Of a stretch of DNA of 64,000 bases, positions 33,948 through 46,199 are shown piece after piece (positions within the stretch are counted from its first letter, which is position 1; each line of letters opens with the position of its first letter). Source of the stretch: Laetiporus sulphureus 93-53 (Eukaryota; Basidiomycota; Agaricomycetes; Polyporales; Laetiporaceae); assembly GCF_001632365.1 (NCBI RefSeq), contig NW_024468513.1, forward strand, positions 711,678 through 775,677, written 5' to 3'. A program made the translations under genes and the position numbers. The notes under the pieces are model-generated. The model had not been told where the DNA came from and did no database searches. It was given only the letters and a program-made list of their open reading frames with translations.

Positions 33948-36900
33948 ATGTCCCGTGAACGGGCCTCCGCGGAGTTCAGCCATAGCACAAATGCATTGCC
34001 AGATGAGGACGACGAATACTTCGAGCAGATAAGGTGAGCATTAGGATGGTACTCTATTACCTTGTTACTTATACTCCGCACCCAGGAGCTATGAGGACTT
34101 CACCACCATCGGTAAGATGGCAACCTCAGTTATGAGTGAAACGTTCTCTTGACTTAGGCTGCTAGATTGGATCCAGGATGCCATTATAGAACGGAATCGA
34201 CGCCTAAGGGCCAACCAGAAGCTGCAGTCGGTCTATCTCGGTTACAGATCACGCAAAGAAACCATTATTGCCTGGCTGTGGTCTCGACTATGGCGCATCG
34301 TGGATGCAGGACAGAGTTGGTTTGTTGTCAGTCTGGTTGGTGAGTGCTATAATCCTTTGGACTTTCATTCCGCGACCTATGTCGTTTCTGCATAGGCATG
34401 TGTATTGGGATCAACGCTGCTCTCATCTCGATTGTTACTGCTTGGCTGTCTGACTTGAAAATGGGCTATTGCTCGGATGCATGGTGGCTAAACCGTCAGT
34501 TCTGTTGCTGGGAGATCGAAGGCGGTGACGAGGCATGCGATTCGTGGCATTCATGGGGTGCAGTCTTACCTGTGAGATGGACTGTTTACGTGCTATTTGC
34601 TGTATGTACACATGCAATTGGCTCGCAAGACCTCCCTTTATCCCACGTCTCAAGTGCACGTTTTCTTTCACAGCTGCACATCTAGTGAGAGCCATAGCCA
34701 GATATGCAGCGGGCTCAGGTATCTCGGAGATCAAGTGCATCATTGGTGGCTTCATTATGAAAGGGTACCTTGGCTTTTCAACATTCTTCATCAAGAGCAT
34801 GACGCTTGTGCGTGTCCACGTTCGTATGATTCTCCCTACTCTAACGGGACTTAGCCTCTAGTAATTGCGTCCGGATTGTCAGTAGGCAAAGAAGGCCCTT
34901 CGGTGCACATGGCATGCTGTATAGGCAATCTCGTCGCGGGCCTCTTCAGCAGGTATTCACGCAACCAAGGTGAGCGAACGCGAGTATATGCTTAACGAAA
35001 AGCCTTCGCTTACATAGGCGTAGGCAAGATGAGGGAAATCTTGACTGCCTCGAGTGCAGCCGGAGTCGCTGTTGCTTTCGGTTCACCTATAGGTGGTGTC
35101 TTGTTCTCCATCGAGGTCCGTAAGGCTAGCTAGCAACATGATTTATTTCTGACTTTATTGTGTAGGAAATGAGTAGCATCTTCAGCATCAAGACCATGTG
35201 GAGAAGTTTTTTCTGTGCTCTGATGGCGACCGTGACGCTGTCTGTAAGCTTATTCATCGCGCCCTCGCATCCACATTGAACAGGCCACATATTGTAGGCT
35301 ATGAATCCGTTTCGGAGCGGGAAGCTAGTATTGTTTCAAGTAACCTATGACCGCGACTGGCACTTCTTCGAGATCATATTCTTTGTGATCATCGGCGTCT
35401 TTGGGGTATGTACGGTGTTGATAAAATGTCCTTGCGCCATCTAACATGAATCTCCAGGGCTTGTACGGTGCATTCATGGTGAAGTTCAACCTACAAGTGG
35501 CAGCTTTCCGGCGGAAGCACCTTGCCAACTATCCTGTGGCCGAAGCAGTCACCTTAGCCACTATCACTGCTATGGTCGGCTATTTCAACCGGTTCATCCG
35601 AATTGACATGACAGAGAGTATGTCGATCCTCTTCCGGGAGTGCGAGGGTGGAGGCGATTACGACAACATATGCCAGTGAGTACTGTCTTATTGGTCTCGG
35701 GACACTATGGGTCAAAGTTGTATGCCCAGGACTTCGGTACAATGGCCCATGGCCAATTCTCTCTTCCTCGCAACTGTATTGCGGATAGGTCTTGTCACCG
35801 TCTCGTATGGCTGCAAAGTCCCTGCGGGCATCTTCGTGCCTTCCATGGCGATCGGTGCCACATTTGGACGCATGCTTGGTATCATCGTGAAGGCTCTATA
35901 TCGGTGCGTACATAAGATTGCGTCGTAGAGTACAGCTTTACGGACGGGCAAGGTAGTGCAAATCCACAGTCGAGCATGTTCGCCGTATGCCAACTTGATG
36001 TGCAATGCATCACTCCCGGAACATATGCCTTCCTTGGTGCTGCGGCGGCACTCAGGTACGTAAATTCTTGTGATTTGGGCATTCTTTCTAACTGACAACG
36101 TATCGACAGTGGAGTCATGAGGCTGACGATAACTGTTGTCGTGATCATGTTTGAGCTAACAGGAGCTTTGACGTATATCTTGCCTACTATGGTAGCTGTC
36201 TGCCTTGACCGTTTGCTGAGAACGTGTACTTACCCGTACGTAGATCGTCCTCTTGGTCACGAAAGCCGTCGGAGATTTTCTCGGGACGACCGGCATCGCG
36301 GACGAAATGATTCGCTTCAATGGCTACCCGTTTTTAGAGAAGGATGATGAAGCTTATAATGTACCAGGTCAGTCCAGACGTTCCCGACTAGCTAGAGTCA
36401 GTCATTCTCACTTTCGTGCCCAGTGTCGAAGGTAATGAGAAGTGACCTACATACGCTATCTGCATCAGGGCTAACTGTGCGCGATATTGGTAAGCATCTG
36501 TGCGACTCGATGGATGAGCATCACAGTGTTGACCATTGCAGAGGAGCGCCTGAGAAGCACAGACGTAAAAGGATTCCCTATTATCTCAGATGATGCTAGT
36601 CGGACTCTCGTTGGCTACATAGAACGTTCCGAACTGCGATACGTGCTGGGTACGTTTGTCGATGTTATAGTGTTCCCTTTAACTGACAGTGATCACATGT
36701 GCAGAGAGATCGCGCAGAGTGCGAAATATCGCACTGGAAACGCCATGTTCTTTCGCATCTGATAGGGAAGACCATAGGCAGGTTGAGGCCCATGCCGACC
36801 TTCCCAACATGGCCTCTGGACCTGCAGTAGGGATTGACGAGGACATATGTATGGAGATCATTGAGACTACTGCGACACCGGAGGTCCTTAAATTCTGGCC

Positions 36901-37287
36901 ATGGGTGAACCAGGTACGATTATTAGTTATAGTGCCTGATTTGTTTGCTGAGCGCTTAGCAGACCCCTCTTACGGTCTCTCCTCAACTTCCACTAGAGAT
37001 CGTTATGCAGCTATTCAAGCGAATGGGGTAAGTTATTCATGAACCTTCCTCTTGAAATATTGCTCATACCTTGCAGCCCTCGAGTCATCCTGGTAGAAGA
37101 CAGAGGCATGCTCGTTGGACTTGTCACCGTCAAAGATGTGCTTCGGTTTACTCTCGCTGAACATCATCACGTGCAATCTGCGTGGAGCGAGCAAGAGTTT
37201 GAGGGAATCATCGAGGAAGTATGGACATGGACCTGCGATCGAGCTGATGCGTTCACGTCGTGGTGTCGCAGACTCTTCCGTCGCTAG
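33948..37287 (+). CDS. CLC-family chloride channel / Cl-/H+ exchanger (Gef1-like)
   Basis: Nineteen exons: 33948-34033, 34086-34111, 34166-34339, 34396-34601, 34655-34807, 34855-34969, 35018-35115, 35166-35243, 35298-35405, 35458-35675, 35730-35903, 35957-36055, 36110-36191, 36244-36367, 36424-36489, 36542-36649, 36705-36913, 36963-37027, 37077-37287. They total 2400 nt, giving 799 aa. The motifs are GSGISEI (184-190), GKEGP with gating Glu228, FSIEE with the exchanger-type glutamate at 286-287, [15 protein letters not shown] (454 on) and Tyr534 in [10 protein letters not shown]. Two C-terminal CBS domains follow (about 580-640 and 725-775). Both glutamates point to a Cl-/H+ exchanger of Golgi, endosome or vacuole, as for yeast Gef1. 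All 18 introns are 47-56 nt. Confidence 0.95.
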
Positions 37288-40200
37288 CCTTATCTGCACG
37301 ATATACTCTTGTTTCATGTTATGGAAATGGCAATGTCCGCTATTTATATGTCGCTTCCCCTTTCATACTGCTTGATTAGCGCGAAATCATGCAGAGACAT
37401 CGTGACCGACATTTGGAAATGGGGTGATACCGGGGTTCATGGCATACGGGCAGGGTCGAATACATTCCAATGCAGTCTTGTGCTTTCGGAAACACCAGAG
37501 ATCGTGTACGGAGTGCTGTCTCTTTCGTTCTAGTCCGCCGATCTCCACGCCGCGAGTCTGCCTCACCGAATGGACCCATGAGGGCTGTATCCCATCATTA
37601 GCCATATACCCGGGCAGCGGCAGAAAACGTGAGGATACGGGAATCGTGATATCCGCGGCACTTCTTAGGTTGAACCCTGACGGTAAATCTAGAGGAGCCT
37701 TCGGCCCGAGCTTTCGTTTGCTTCTTGGGATTTGATTGGATCACCACATACCCCGGGCAGAGCTGGGCGACTTTCGAAAAGATCAGAAACTGTGGATGTT
37801 TGAAGTTTGTCAGAACAACTGTGCATGCTGGCTGCAAGATGACGGCTGAAAGAACGTCGGGCCGCAGGGAGCCCTTTACGGGTAAGCTAGATTTAAAATG
37901 CAGAGTAATGGCTCCTTTGGCAGCTACCCGTGACGGTGAGGAACCATCTCACTCAACGTTCGGTACCGCCTTCCAGGCGTCTCATCCAAATCCGGATCGA
38001 CATATAGCCTGCCGGAATTTCAGTTCAAGCGTGGCACACGAACGAATAGGATTTTCCGAGAACGACTCTTCGAGGGGGCCGTGCCAAGCGTGGAATTTCA
38101 TACCACAGCCCAATTTGAAGAAGACGAGCCTGCACATTGCTAAACATCTCATTGTAGATTTGATGTTCCATCTCGACCGTGAAATGATCCGATATCACCC
38201 TCGGAGCCGATGGCATCGAATAACCACGTTTGTGGCAGGATTTGACGTTCACTTGCGACTCGTTCTTGACCGAACACCGCAGCGAAGTCATTATGCATAG
38301 CGATGGTCGACATCGGAGACCGATATAAAAGTATCAGAAGCGAGAGCGTTGAAACTCACCTAGACCTCCCATATTACGATTGCTGACATCGGAAGACTGC
38401 CTGCATGGAGCTCTCCAGGCCGAGGACACGACACTGTCTATTGCTCTATGGCAGGCTGGGCAGAAGATAATACATGTAGGCGACCTGACATCGTTGTACG
38501 TGAGCCAACCGACAGCTTAGACTCGTGTGCAATCACACCGGCCTGTAGCTCATCAATGCCGTCACTGCTCACGGTTTTGATTCTGGCAACGTACAATGTC
38601 GTCTAGGCTTCCACTCCGAGGACTCGTATGACGCAAGAGTCAACGGACCATGTAGTACATAGCGTACGCGGACTGTTTCATAGTATCAGCAATTTTCGAT
38701 GACGAACTATTCGGTACTCGAGCCATAGCGAACGTGGATTTTCTGTTTGATGCTGGCTGTTGATGGTGCGTATTGCGAACTCGTGCATGAACGTACGCTC
38801 ACCATGTAACATACGTTCCCCCATCCTCGAACCTGTTAGGTGAGTGAAGACCTCATCATCTAGCGAACTCCACTGTCGTAGCTTTTGTGGGCAGGCAGAC
38901 CTGACCTTGTTAGCCTAAAGGGATAGCTGCATAGCGACATCCGAGGAAGAGGTTCGCAAGACATATAACCATCAAGAAGACGCAAGAGAAAATGTGATTT
39001 TCCTGCCAAATAGGTGAACACTCACTTCCTCGCAGAACTCTCAACGTCGAGCGGCTTTACTCGCACTCAGTGCTCAGCATCTCCAATCACTCGCAATGGA
39101 TTCATATTCCGCCTACGTCGTCTGCAGCGCAGTGCAGCTTTGGGACTAGCATTTCTCCTTTGTTTCTTGGGAGGCCAACCCGCCGATCGATGTCATCCAA
39201 GCTGAAGTACAGCTAAAGCCTCTCACTGCAGCGTCCTGCCAAGAGCGATCGTAATGGCTGCAAGCTAGCCCTCATATCGACAGCTTCTGCTAGTTCATCG
39301 CACCGACTTCAGAGTTACCAAAGTCAAGAGCCTCATGGTCCCATGCTCTGGCTCAGGGAGAGCGCGCTTGTCGAGCCGTCGGCATGATGTGCCATTGATA
39401 AAGATGGTCACGGACCAAGGCGATGCCAACCTCGGTTACACAATACGTAAGAGATCGCACTGCACGCTCATCTTCATTCTGACATGTTTCAAACTTCTTG
39501 TGACGAACGGTGGGCCTAGCTCTTTAGTGCGGTTCTTTGGATCAGGGGTCTTTGGAGCTACTGGCGATGCTCGACGAAAATGGCAAAAGGTAGGCTGCTC
39601 CGAAATCGAGGCCTCTCCACTGTACCCCACTCGTACAGCTTCTTACTTGCGGCCTAGATCCTGTTCTTCTATACCCTCAACATCAGTTGGCTCCTTCTTT
39701 TCTCGCTGCCATTATACACGATCATCCAGTCGCCTTTTAGGCACCGTGCAGCTCGTAAATAGCTTCGAGATGCCTATTCGTGCTGATCAGTCATTTCTAC
39801 TATCTCATACAGAGCATGAGGCATTCTTTACGTTGTGCTGCTTTCTTCCAGATGACTGCCGATGGCATTCGCAAGGTTCACCGATTTTCTTTCGCTTCCC
39901 CGTGCTGTCAACCACTTTCAACTTCTCGATCGTTCTTGGACTTTCTCTTACGAGAACGTACATCCGCGACGTCCGGTAATTAAGGCCAAGATAAACGTCA
40001 AGACAGTCTGCAACCTGATGCGCGCGACTGGGACTTGAACATGCCACCATTCATGTATTCTGACAGCTGGTAATTCCGCATTCCACCATAGTCTCATGAC
40101 ACGGATATACAGCGTTTCTAGATGCGAGGCCTAATAGGGGTGCTGTCCTAAGCCAAGGTTCACCCACTTGTCCCCATGTGCTCATTTGTCCGGGCCATCA

Positions 40201-40353
40201 GTCCTTCCCTGCATGTCGATTTCCACCCCCGGCAACGCCTCCTACACACTGCATACAGAAGTATCGTTACAATTACCGTGGAACACGACTATCCATGACA
40301 TGTCGCCGTAAATACAGTTCAAGCCGCCGTCCCAATCAGAGCATATCCCATGC
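37288..40353. other. Gene-poor stretch; unresolved coding-like fragments
   Basis: No complete gene could be built. The minus strand at about 38,030-38,290 has two overlapping coding-like segments (EMEHQIYNEMFSNVQARLL and, in another frame, ERVASERQILPQTWLFDAI). A consensus donor GTGAGT follows GGTCTAG near 38,358 on the minus strand, so a fragmented multi-exon gene may lie here. Elsewhere only short frames are seen. Confidence 0.3.
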
Positions 40354-40756
40354 TTATTGTGCGTCTTCCTCCTCATCCGAACTGGATTCAGGTTCAGAGT
40401 CATGTTCACCGTGACCATTCATTCCGCCAGCTACGTCTGGCCCTTGAACGGGCGGCGTAGGCAGCCCGCGGCAAGTGAAGCACTGCTCCGGTCTCCTCTC
40501 CATCACGATATGTTGGTCAGGTAAAATGCTGCTTATCCGTCTGCAGATCCGCACCAGTGGTAACATTGCAACTCACATTGCGGTACAGTCGGCTTCGCAG
40601 TCATGGTCAACGGGATTGTGGAATCGACTCAGTCTGCAAGTCAGTTGATTGCAGTCGATCTGCCCTGGGGGGATGAGCCGTGGAGTTAAACAAACGCGGT
40701 TTAGATCCTCACATAATGGCGTCTTGTAGGAACTTGGTGAGCGCAGAGGTATTCAT
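40354..40756 (-). CDS. Small Cys/His protein with acidic tail, function unknown (91 aa)
   Basis: Three exons: 40713-40756, 40577-40633, 40354-40528. They total 276 nt, giving 91 aa. The start is MNTSALTKFLQDAI. Exon 2 encodes RFHNPVDHDCEADCTA and exon 3 encodes CFTCRG, so four cysteines and up to three histidines could form a zinc site. The C-terminus is a Ser/Asp/Glu stretch (SSSDEEEDAQ). The two donors are GTGAGG and GTGAGT, and both junctions keep frame. The second acceptor could also lie 12 nt upstream, giving 95 aa. I do not recognise the family. Confidence 0.55.
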
Positions 40757-43009
40757 AATATGTGACTAGATGGTAGCACATATGTCGAGTGAGCCAAGCG
40801 GGCTGAGGGCTTCTCCAGACTTCGGAACATGGTGAGAGCTGCTCTTATAAGTGAATCAGGTGATAAGCGCGTTCCGACCGATAAATTCAAGGAAGTCTTT
40901 GGGAGCGGGTTGTTTCTTGAGCATGACTTCTGCCAGTCACTTTCCCTACCAGAGGCGACTTGCATCTGCTCGCGGGTTGGTGGAGCTTAATTTGAATCTA
41001 GATTGTGTAAGACCCGATCGAGGCGCATGAAAGTGGCGTTTATCAGCTTGGCCGCCGCAAGGCTATTAATTTCCTTGCAGGTGCATCTACATAAATGTGA
41101 GGCTGTCAGAAAGTGAGCAATCAGCTATGATTAACTGACATGAGAGTTTTATTACTGCGGCTGTTCGCGTGCTGCGCAATACGGTACTTACATATAAGGT
41201 GCCGTCACGAAAGACTCTGATCCCACGGTTCAGTCTGAGACGTCACGGGCGAGAAGTTATGACACACACGTTGTGGGACGTGAAAGCTCGGCTATCGCCT
41301 GAAGGACATAGGGAGTCACCTGTTATATAGAAACTGCAACAAAGACCATTACAATCCAAGCTACGTGATCATCAGATTCACAAGAAAAACGTAACTTATA
41401 TAGGGCTGCTCTCGAATGTAACATCACTTACAGATGTTCGTCCATTGCATCCGAAATTTGATTTGCCACATCTCGCCGATTTCTACACTATCACGCAATG
41501 ATCTGCCACTCGCGGCGGCCTTCAACGTTTGTAGCTCGCGTTCAGACCAGGGTGCAAATCAACAGAAGACCGGCCATGATATTATATATGAGGCTGATTG
41601 CTCATGTAGCCGTAAAGGTTCTGAACTCTGACGGAAATATTCTCTATTCGTGCCTTCGTCGACATTATCAGCTTCTCTTTATTTAAGGGTGTTGCTCAAA
41701 CGTACCAGCAGCTCCACCCGTTCCTCAATTCAAAAGCACGTATGCGACGATAGCAGCATTAAAACCTTTTCTTCAGCGCCACTACAATTCTGCCCGGAAG
41801 GATGACTGCCGCTGATTGAACCAGGGCTGAAACGGTGTCCGCGCCCGTCAAAAAGGCTCGCCCTTCACGGCTCCAAGATGTCTCATGATGCCGCTCAACG
41901 ATCGAAGCTGAAGAATTCCGGGATGTACGAGTGACTCAGGAGAAGACTTCCAGTGGATGAAGGGTGAATTCGAAAAGTCGCATGCCACTTTTACATCAAG
42001 TCAAGGTTTGGCGGGCCGAGAAGGGCCGGCCGAATCTTAGGTCGGCGGCCGCGCCGCCTCCAAGTATGCCAGTGTGTGCGACTGCGCCGGGTTGCTTTCA
42101 GCTCGTGTGATCTCGTTCAAGTGACGTATGATCCGCAAATACGAGTCCGATGGCCCCAGAATCAAGTTCTTCTCCACCTTAGTCACGTCTTTCGAAAGTA
42201 CCGGGATGCACAAACATTATTCTGATACTGCATCGGACACTGTTTATCTCTTACGTCCATACATATGTGTACAACTATCAAACGACATACATAGGGTAAA
42301 TGACAGTTTTATGGAAAGCATTGCTATAGGTAGTTCTTATCAAAAGCATAGCACATATTACGTATCGTATATTCTCTATGTTTGACCCTTAACGTAATAT
42401 CTAATGCCAATATGTTATTGTTAATGTCGTCGCTGTCGTGAGAACCCTCGTGTCGTCATCCTTGTTTCACCGGTACGTCTCTTGATGAACCGCTTTCATG
42501 TCCGTTTCATCAATTCATGTATATCCAGCGTGCCAAAGTATTGCATTGTCTGGATAGGCAAGTGACAGTGAGATGAGCGACATATATAATCAAATCAGAT
42601 GGTCTACACACAGGTGTCAATTATCGGTTCTGGCGATGCTGTGAAGACCCTGTTGGGGTGCTCACCATGCCAGTTCCCTCCCATGTGCGAATCTGCAACT
42701 CTCTGAGCATGGTGCGATCAATGTTCAAGCACAATGACAACAGACCATAGAGAACCGGACCAGCTGATGTCTGCTGGGAACCAGTGGCTGGAGATGTGTG
42801 GGTCGACCTTCTGTTACGGTTAAGAGCATAGGTTTGTACTTCAAAGACGTCGAGGCTTAGATGTCGATCAATCCAAGGATGATTGCTGCGAACACTCACC
42901 ACTAATGACACCGTCGGTATTCACTATCGAGCGAATTCCTAGTGGTGAAGGGACGTGGTGCGAAGATGCCGCTACGCTTTAGGTGAGCCGCTTCAGCCTG
43001 CTGCGTGTC
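40757..43009. other. Intergenic; no gene recognised
   Basis: Low coding potential throughout. A minus-strand frame at 42621-42911 has no recognisable motif and might be a further 3' exon of the gene ending at 43010. A GC-rich block with ggccggccg and gcggccgcgccgcc lies near 42,020-42,060. Confidence 0.35.
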
Positions 43010-43546
43010 TCATAACTTCTCAACAGAACCATACCTATCGCCAGAAAATCTGCCTTTTGCAAGCTTCTTCGGTACGGTCTGGACAGGAGGCCTGGCGAGT
43101 ATCGTGGTGCACCGTTTCTGAAAAAGAGCTGTTTTAGCCTTGTTCAAGTACGTTGGATGAACATATCGCACCTCCAGGGATTGGGCGAGTTCAACAGCCT
43201 TGAGCCTGTATTCTTCTGCTCTTATAATGGCATCGTGCTGAAGTTTCCAGGACTTGTACGCAATTTCAAACTGATCTGAGAGCGCCGGCCGATCCTCTTT
43301 TATCCTGCTCTGAACATTAGATGCCATACACTCATTCCAGTTGCAGAGAACGTACCGCGAAAACTGACTACTCCACGCGAGCGCTTCCTGCTTAGTGATT
43401 GCATCCGCAATCTGCGAGATGTAGTTCATGGCCTTCTGCATATTGCTATCGCCTTGGTGCAGCGTACTCTGGTATTCGATCTTCTTGGATCCGCGCGTCT
43501 TCAAGGATGAGGCTATCTCAGCCGCGTTCTTCGGAAGAGAAGGCAT
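43010..43546 (-). CDS. Uncharacterised helical protein, paralogue A (144 aa)
   Basis: Three exons: 43356-43546, 43172-43307, 43010-43117. They total 435 nt, giving 144 aa. Introns of 48 and 54 nt have GTACGT and GTGCGA donors. The unspliced sequence is also open, so intron retention would only insert residues. The product is highly charged and predicted helical (KSWKLQHDAIIRAEEYRLKA). It is recognisably related to the gene at 45621-46199: the segments EYQSTLHQGDS and QYDSLLFEGDS align, as do AEEYRLKA and AQKYRLDA, and both genes have the same intron phases (2 then 0). No known family was recognised; a coiled-coil structural role is only a guess. Confidence 0.5.
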   Translation of the reverse strand: MPSLPKNAAEIASSLKTRGSKKIEYQSTLHQGDSNMQKAMNYISQIADAITKQEALAWSSQFSRYVLCNWNECMASNVQSRIKEDRPALSDQFEIAYKSWKLQHDAIIRAEEYRLKAVELAQSLEVRYVHPTYLNKAKTALFQKRCTTILARPPVQTVPKKLAKGRFSGDRYGSVEKL

Positions 43547-45620
43547 GGCTCCCGTATTTGGAGAGACTACAGTTTTCAGAACAGAACCAAGGCAACCCCT
43601 GACTGTGGCTCATGCCTCGACAGCATCCTAAATACTTTGGCTTGCTTCGAGGAGCTTTACGCCTTCCCATCTTGCACAAAGGGGGTCATTGTCTGCGTTG
43701 TCGCGATAGAAAGGTGGTTGCCTTGACTGAGTCCTGCCATGGGCGTGATGAACGTTGTGATGCGGCACAGAACTGAACTTTATTCCTGCCGCAGTTGACA
43801 ATAGTATGAAACAAGGCTCTTGTGGTTATGGCCGCAGCGAGGCTATGAACGACTATGCAAATTGCCTTAATGGACTAGAACGCCGCCAACTCGCGATCTC
43901 GTCCCTGACGACACGATTTCGCATTTCTGCGTGTACAGATTCGAATTTTGACAGCATCAGATGCCGAGACCTCTCGGCGCAACAAGAACACACAACTAGT
44001 CGGAGGCGCATGCAAACCATTGTTAAACGTTGTCAGGTATGATCTGTGCACCAGGCACTCGGATGCCGGATGCACCCAAGATGATTTAAGATTAGCAGTG
44101 TGAGCGGCGTAGCGAGCATCACGGTTTGATCAATCAAGTAGCTAGCCGCGGTTTATGATGAACCACTGGATGTTCGTCTATGCTAGCGATGAGAAACAGT
44201 TGCTCGGTGCGCAATTTACCGAAGTTTAAAGAATAGACACTGACAATTGTTCTGGCAGAATGATTTCGCCATAACGGCAGTAGCTTGACGTCTGACGATT
44301 CGGATCTCTCAGCTAAGCCTTTTCGCGTGCAGTAGTACGTCCCAGACTTCAATGCCATCCGTACATTGGATTATAAACTATGTACGTTGTCAGGAATTAT
44401 TCCTGATTAGTACGTGAAGTCCCATCTTCAAGTCTAGAGCACAATTTGTCTTCACCTTATTTCCCATAACACAAGCCGACAGATGCTTGTTTCCCAGTCT
44501 GAAGACAACCTAATCAGTAGAAGCGTATGTGATTAGTGTTTTAGAATCCGGCGCGGGAAGTACAATAACGTTCCAAGACTGTTTCCAGAAATCCTTGATC
44601 CTTGTTGAGAGCCCTTAGCACACATCCGTTGACAGCTAAACGCCAGGTCATATGCGTTTTGACACACACATGAAGGCCGATAGCTGCAACATCAGAATCA
44701 CAATAACCACGAGAAAAGAGAACCTGCATGATACAGAGCCGCCTTAATTATTACATGATGCATATGTCCATCAGAAAAACTGGGTAAACCGTCCACTGAC
44801 ATGCCGAGAGAAACGCGCTAGCGGAGACAGCAATACTAGAGAAGACCTCAGCTGGTATGATCGTACTGTGAAGCTATTCCTGTGAAAAGACTGAACGAGG
44901 CTGCGTATTGTATGTCAGCACTCAAGCACTCACCTTCGACAATAAATTGGGATCGATCAGGCCAGAGTGGTTGTTGCTCAGGCCGTTCAACCGCAGCGTC
45001 GCCTGGCTGTCATCAGGGCGTACCCTCATTTGTGGTAGAGAAGACGACATACTGGTATCCTCGGCTATGCTGGCCGGTAAAGTCGTGCGGCTAGGCAAAG
45101 CGGCCATCATGATGCTGCTAAACACTGATCCTACATTTGGCGTGAACGGGTCAGCATGATGAATTGCGTTGAGCTAGGCAACATACGGAGACTCATTGAG
45201 CGGTCAGTAGACGATGTTGGCGAGCGTGCGTTTGAATCCCGACGACGAGAAAAAATAAGGCCCAGTGCGTTCTCCGTGAATAAAGTGGGTCGGCGACTGG
45301 GCTGGCCGCCAGTTGATGCACTGATTGCTGTGAAATGAGACTTGTAAGGATCAAGTCGAGGAGGACATCCAACTAGATGTGACCTACATCGTGGTTGTGT
45401 ATCCTTCTTGTTGAACGAAACGGCGGACGCGGGAGACGGTGCGCTCTTCGCTGTGAGACAAAGCACCAGATGAGTCGCCGTTAACCTCAGCAATGGAGAT
45501 TCAAACGCACAACGCTGCTGCTCGTCACTGAGAGCTGGAGAAGCGCCTGTACCAGGATCCGTGGCGGATGGGACGCCGGCACGCAAGGTTCGAAGAACCA
45601 CTGGCGTATGATCGATCAGC
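43547..45620. other. Between two paralogous genes; possible further exons
   Basis: A minus-strand coding-like exon spans about 44,934-45,170 (for example ADPFTPNVGSVFSSIMMAAL and SGLIDPNLLSK) and ends at a perfect GTGAGT donor at 44,933. Its partner exons could not be fixed. Another frame at 44541-44729 (minus) looks protein-like. A long minus-strand open frame at 45131-45769 overlaps both this exon and the 3' exon of the neighbouring gene, and it is probably not translated as a whole. Confidence 0.35.
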
Positions 45621-46199
45621 TCAGACACAATGGTGAAGCGAAATCGGCGAACGTTCTCGCTGTGGATTTTCCACTGTTGAATGACCAGACAACAGGACGG
45701 ATGGAGACTGAGGCGAGCCCGTAGCCACGATATTCTGTCAAAGCTATGAGCCTGAACTCCAGCCAACAAATGGTCAATTAACGTACCTGAGACCTGTTGT
45801 AGAAATCCTCAGCATCAAGTCTGTACTTCTGTGCATCGCTTAAAGCCTTCTTCTCCGCTGCAAAATCCGCCTTATACGAGCTAAAATCAGTCAGCTTTCT
45901 CCTTTCTGCATTCAACCTATTCGTGACTTGGTCGCATCAGACAGCACATAACAGGCAAGGAAGATGAACACGTACACGTCAAGAACGGTATTCCACTGGT
46001 TGAAAGCTGAGGGTTTCAACTTGTCTCTGCGACACTCGATCTCGGATATTGCCCTGTTTTTGAAACTGTCACCCTCGAATAGCAGGCTATCATACTGGGC
46101 GCGCCGGCGACGGCTGGTCTTGCACTTCGTGGCGAACCTCGACGTGGCTTTGCAGACCGACGCCACGGCCTTCATCAAGCGTCTCACCGACACTCCCAT
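45621..46199 (-). CDS. Uncharacterised helical protein, paralogue B (155 aa)
   Basis: Three exons: 45976-46199, 45787-45916, 45621-45734. They total 468 nt, giving 155 aa. Introns are 59 and 52 nt with GTACGT donors. Exon 2 is strongly coding (LNAERRKLTDFSSYKADF, AQKYRLDAEDFYNRSQ) and helical. Exon borders and phases match the gene at 43010-43546 on the same strand, so these are duplicates. The N-terminus is very basic (KTSRRRRAQ) and the start is uncertain; another in-frame Met lies eight codons further in. Function unknown. Confidence 0.45.

Noticed and set aside
37725..38300. Plus-strand frame of 191 codons as a gene
   Set aside because: It has no domain and is antisense to segments that look more coding on the minus strand.
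40020..40050. tRNA gene suggested by gggacttgaac (B-box-like on the minus strand)
   Set aside because: The T stem does not pair and no matching D arm or acceptor stem is present. The similar string near 56,640 fails in the same way.
45131..45769. Minus-strand unspliced frame of 212 codons
   Set aside because: It overlaps exon 3 of the 45621-46199 gene in a different frame and lacks any motif, so it is probably fortuitous.
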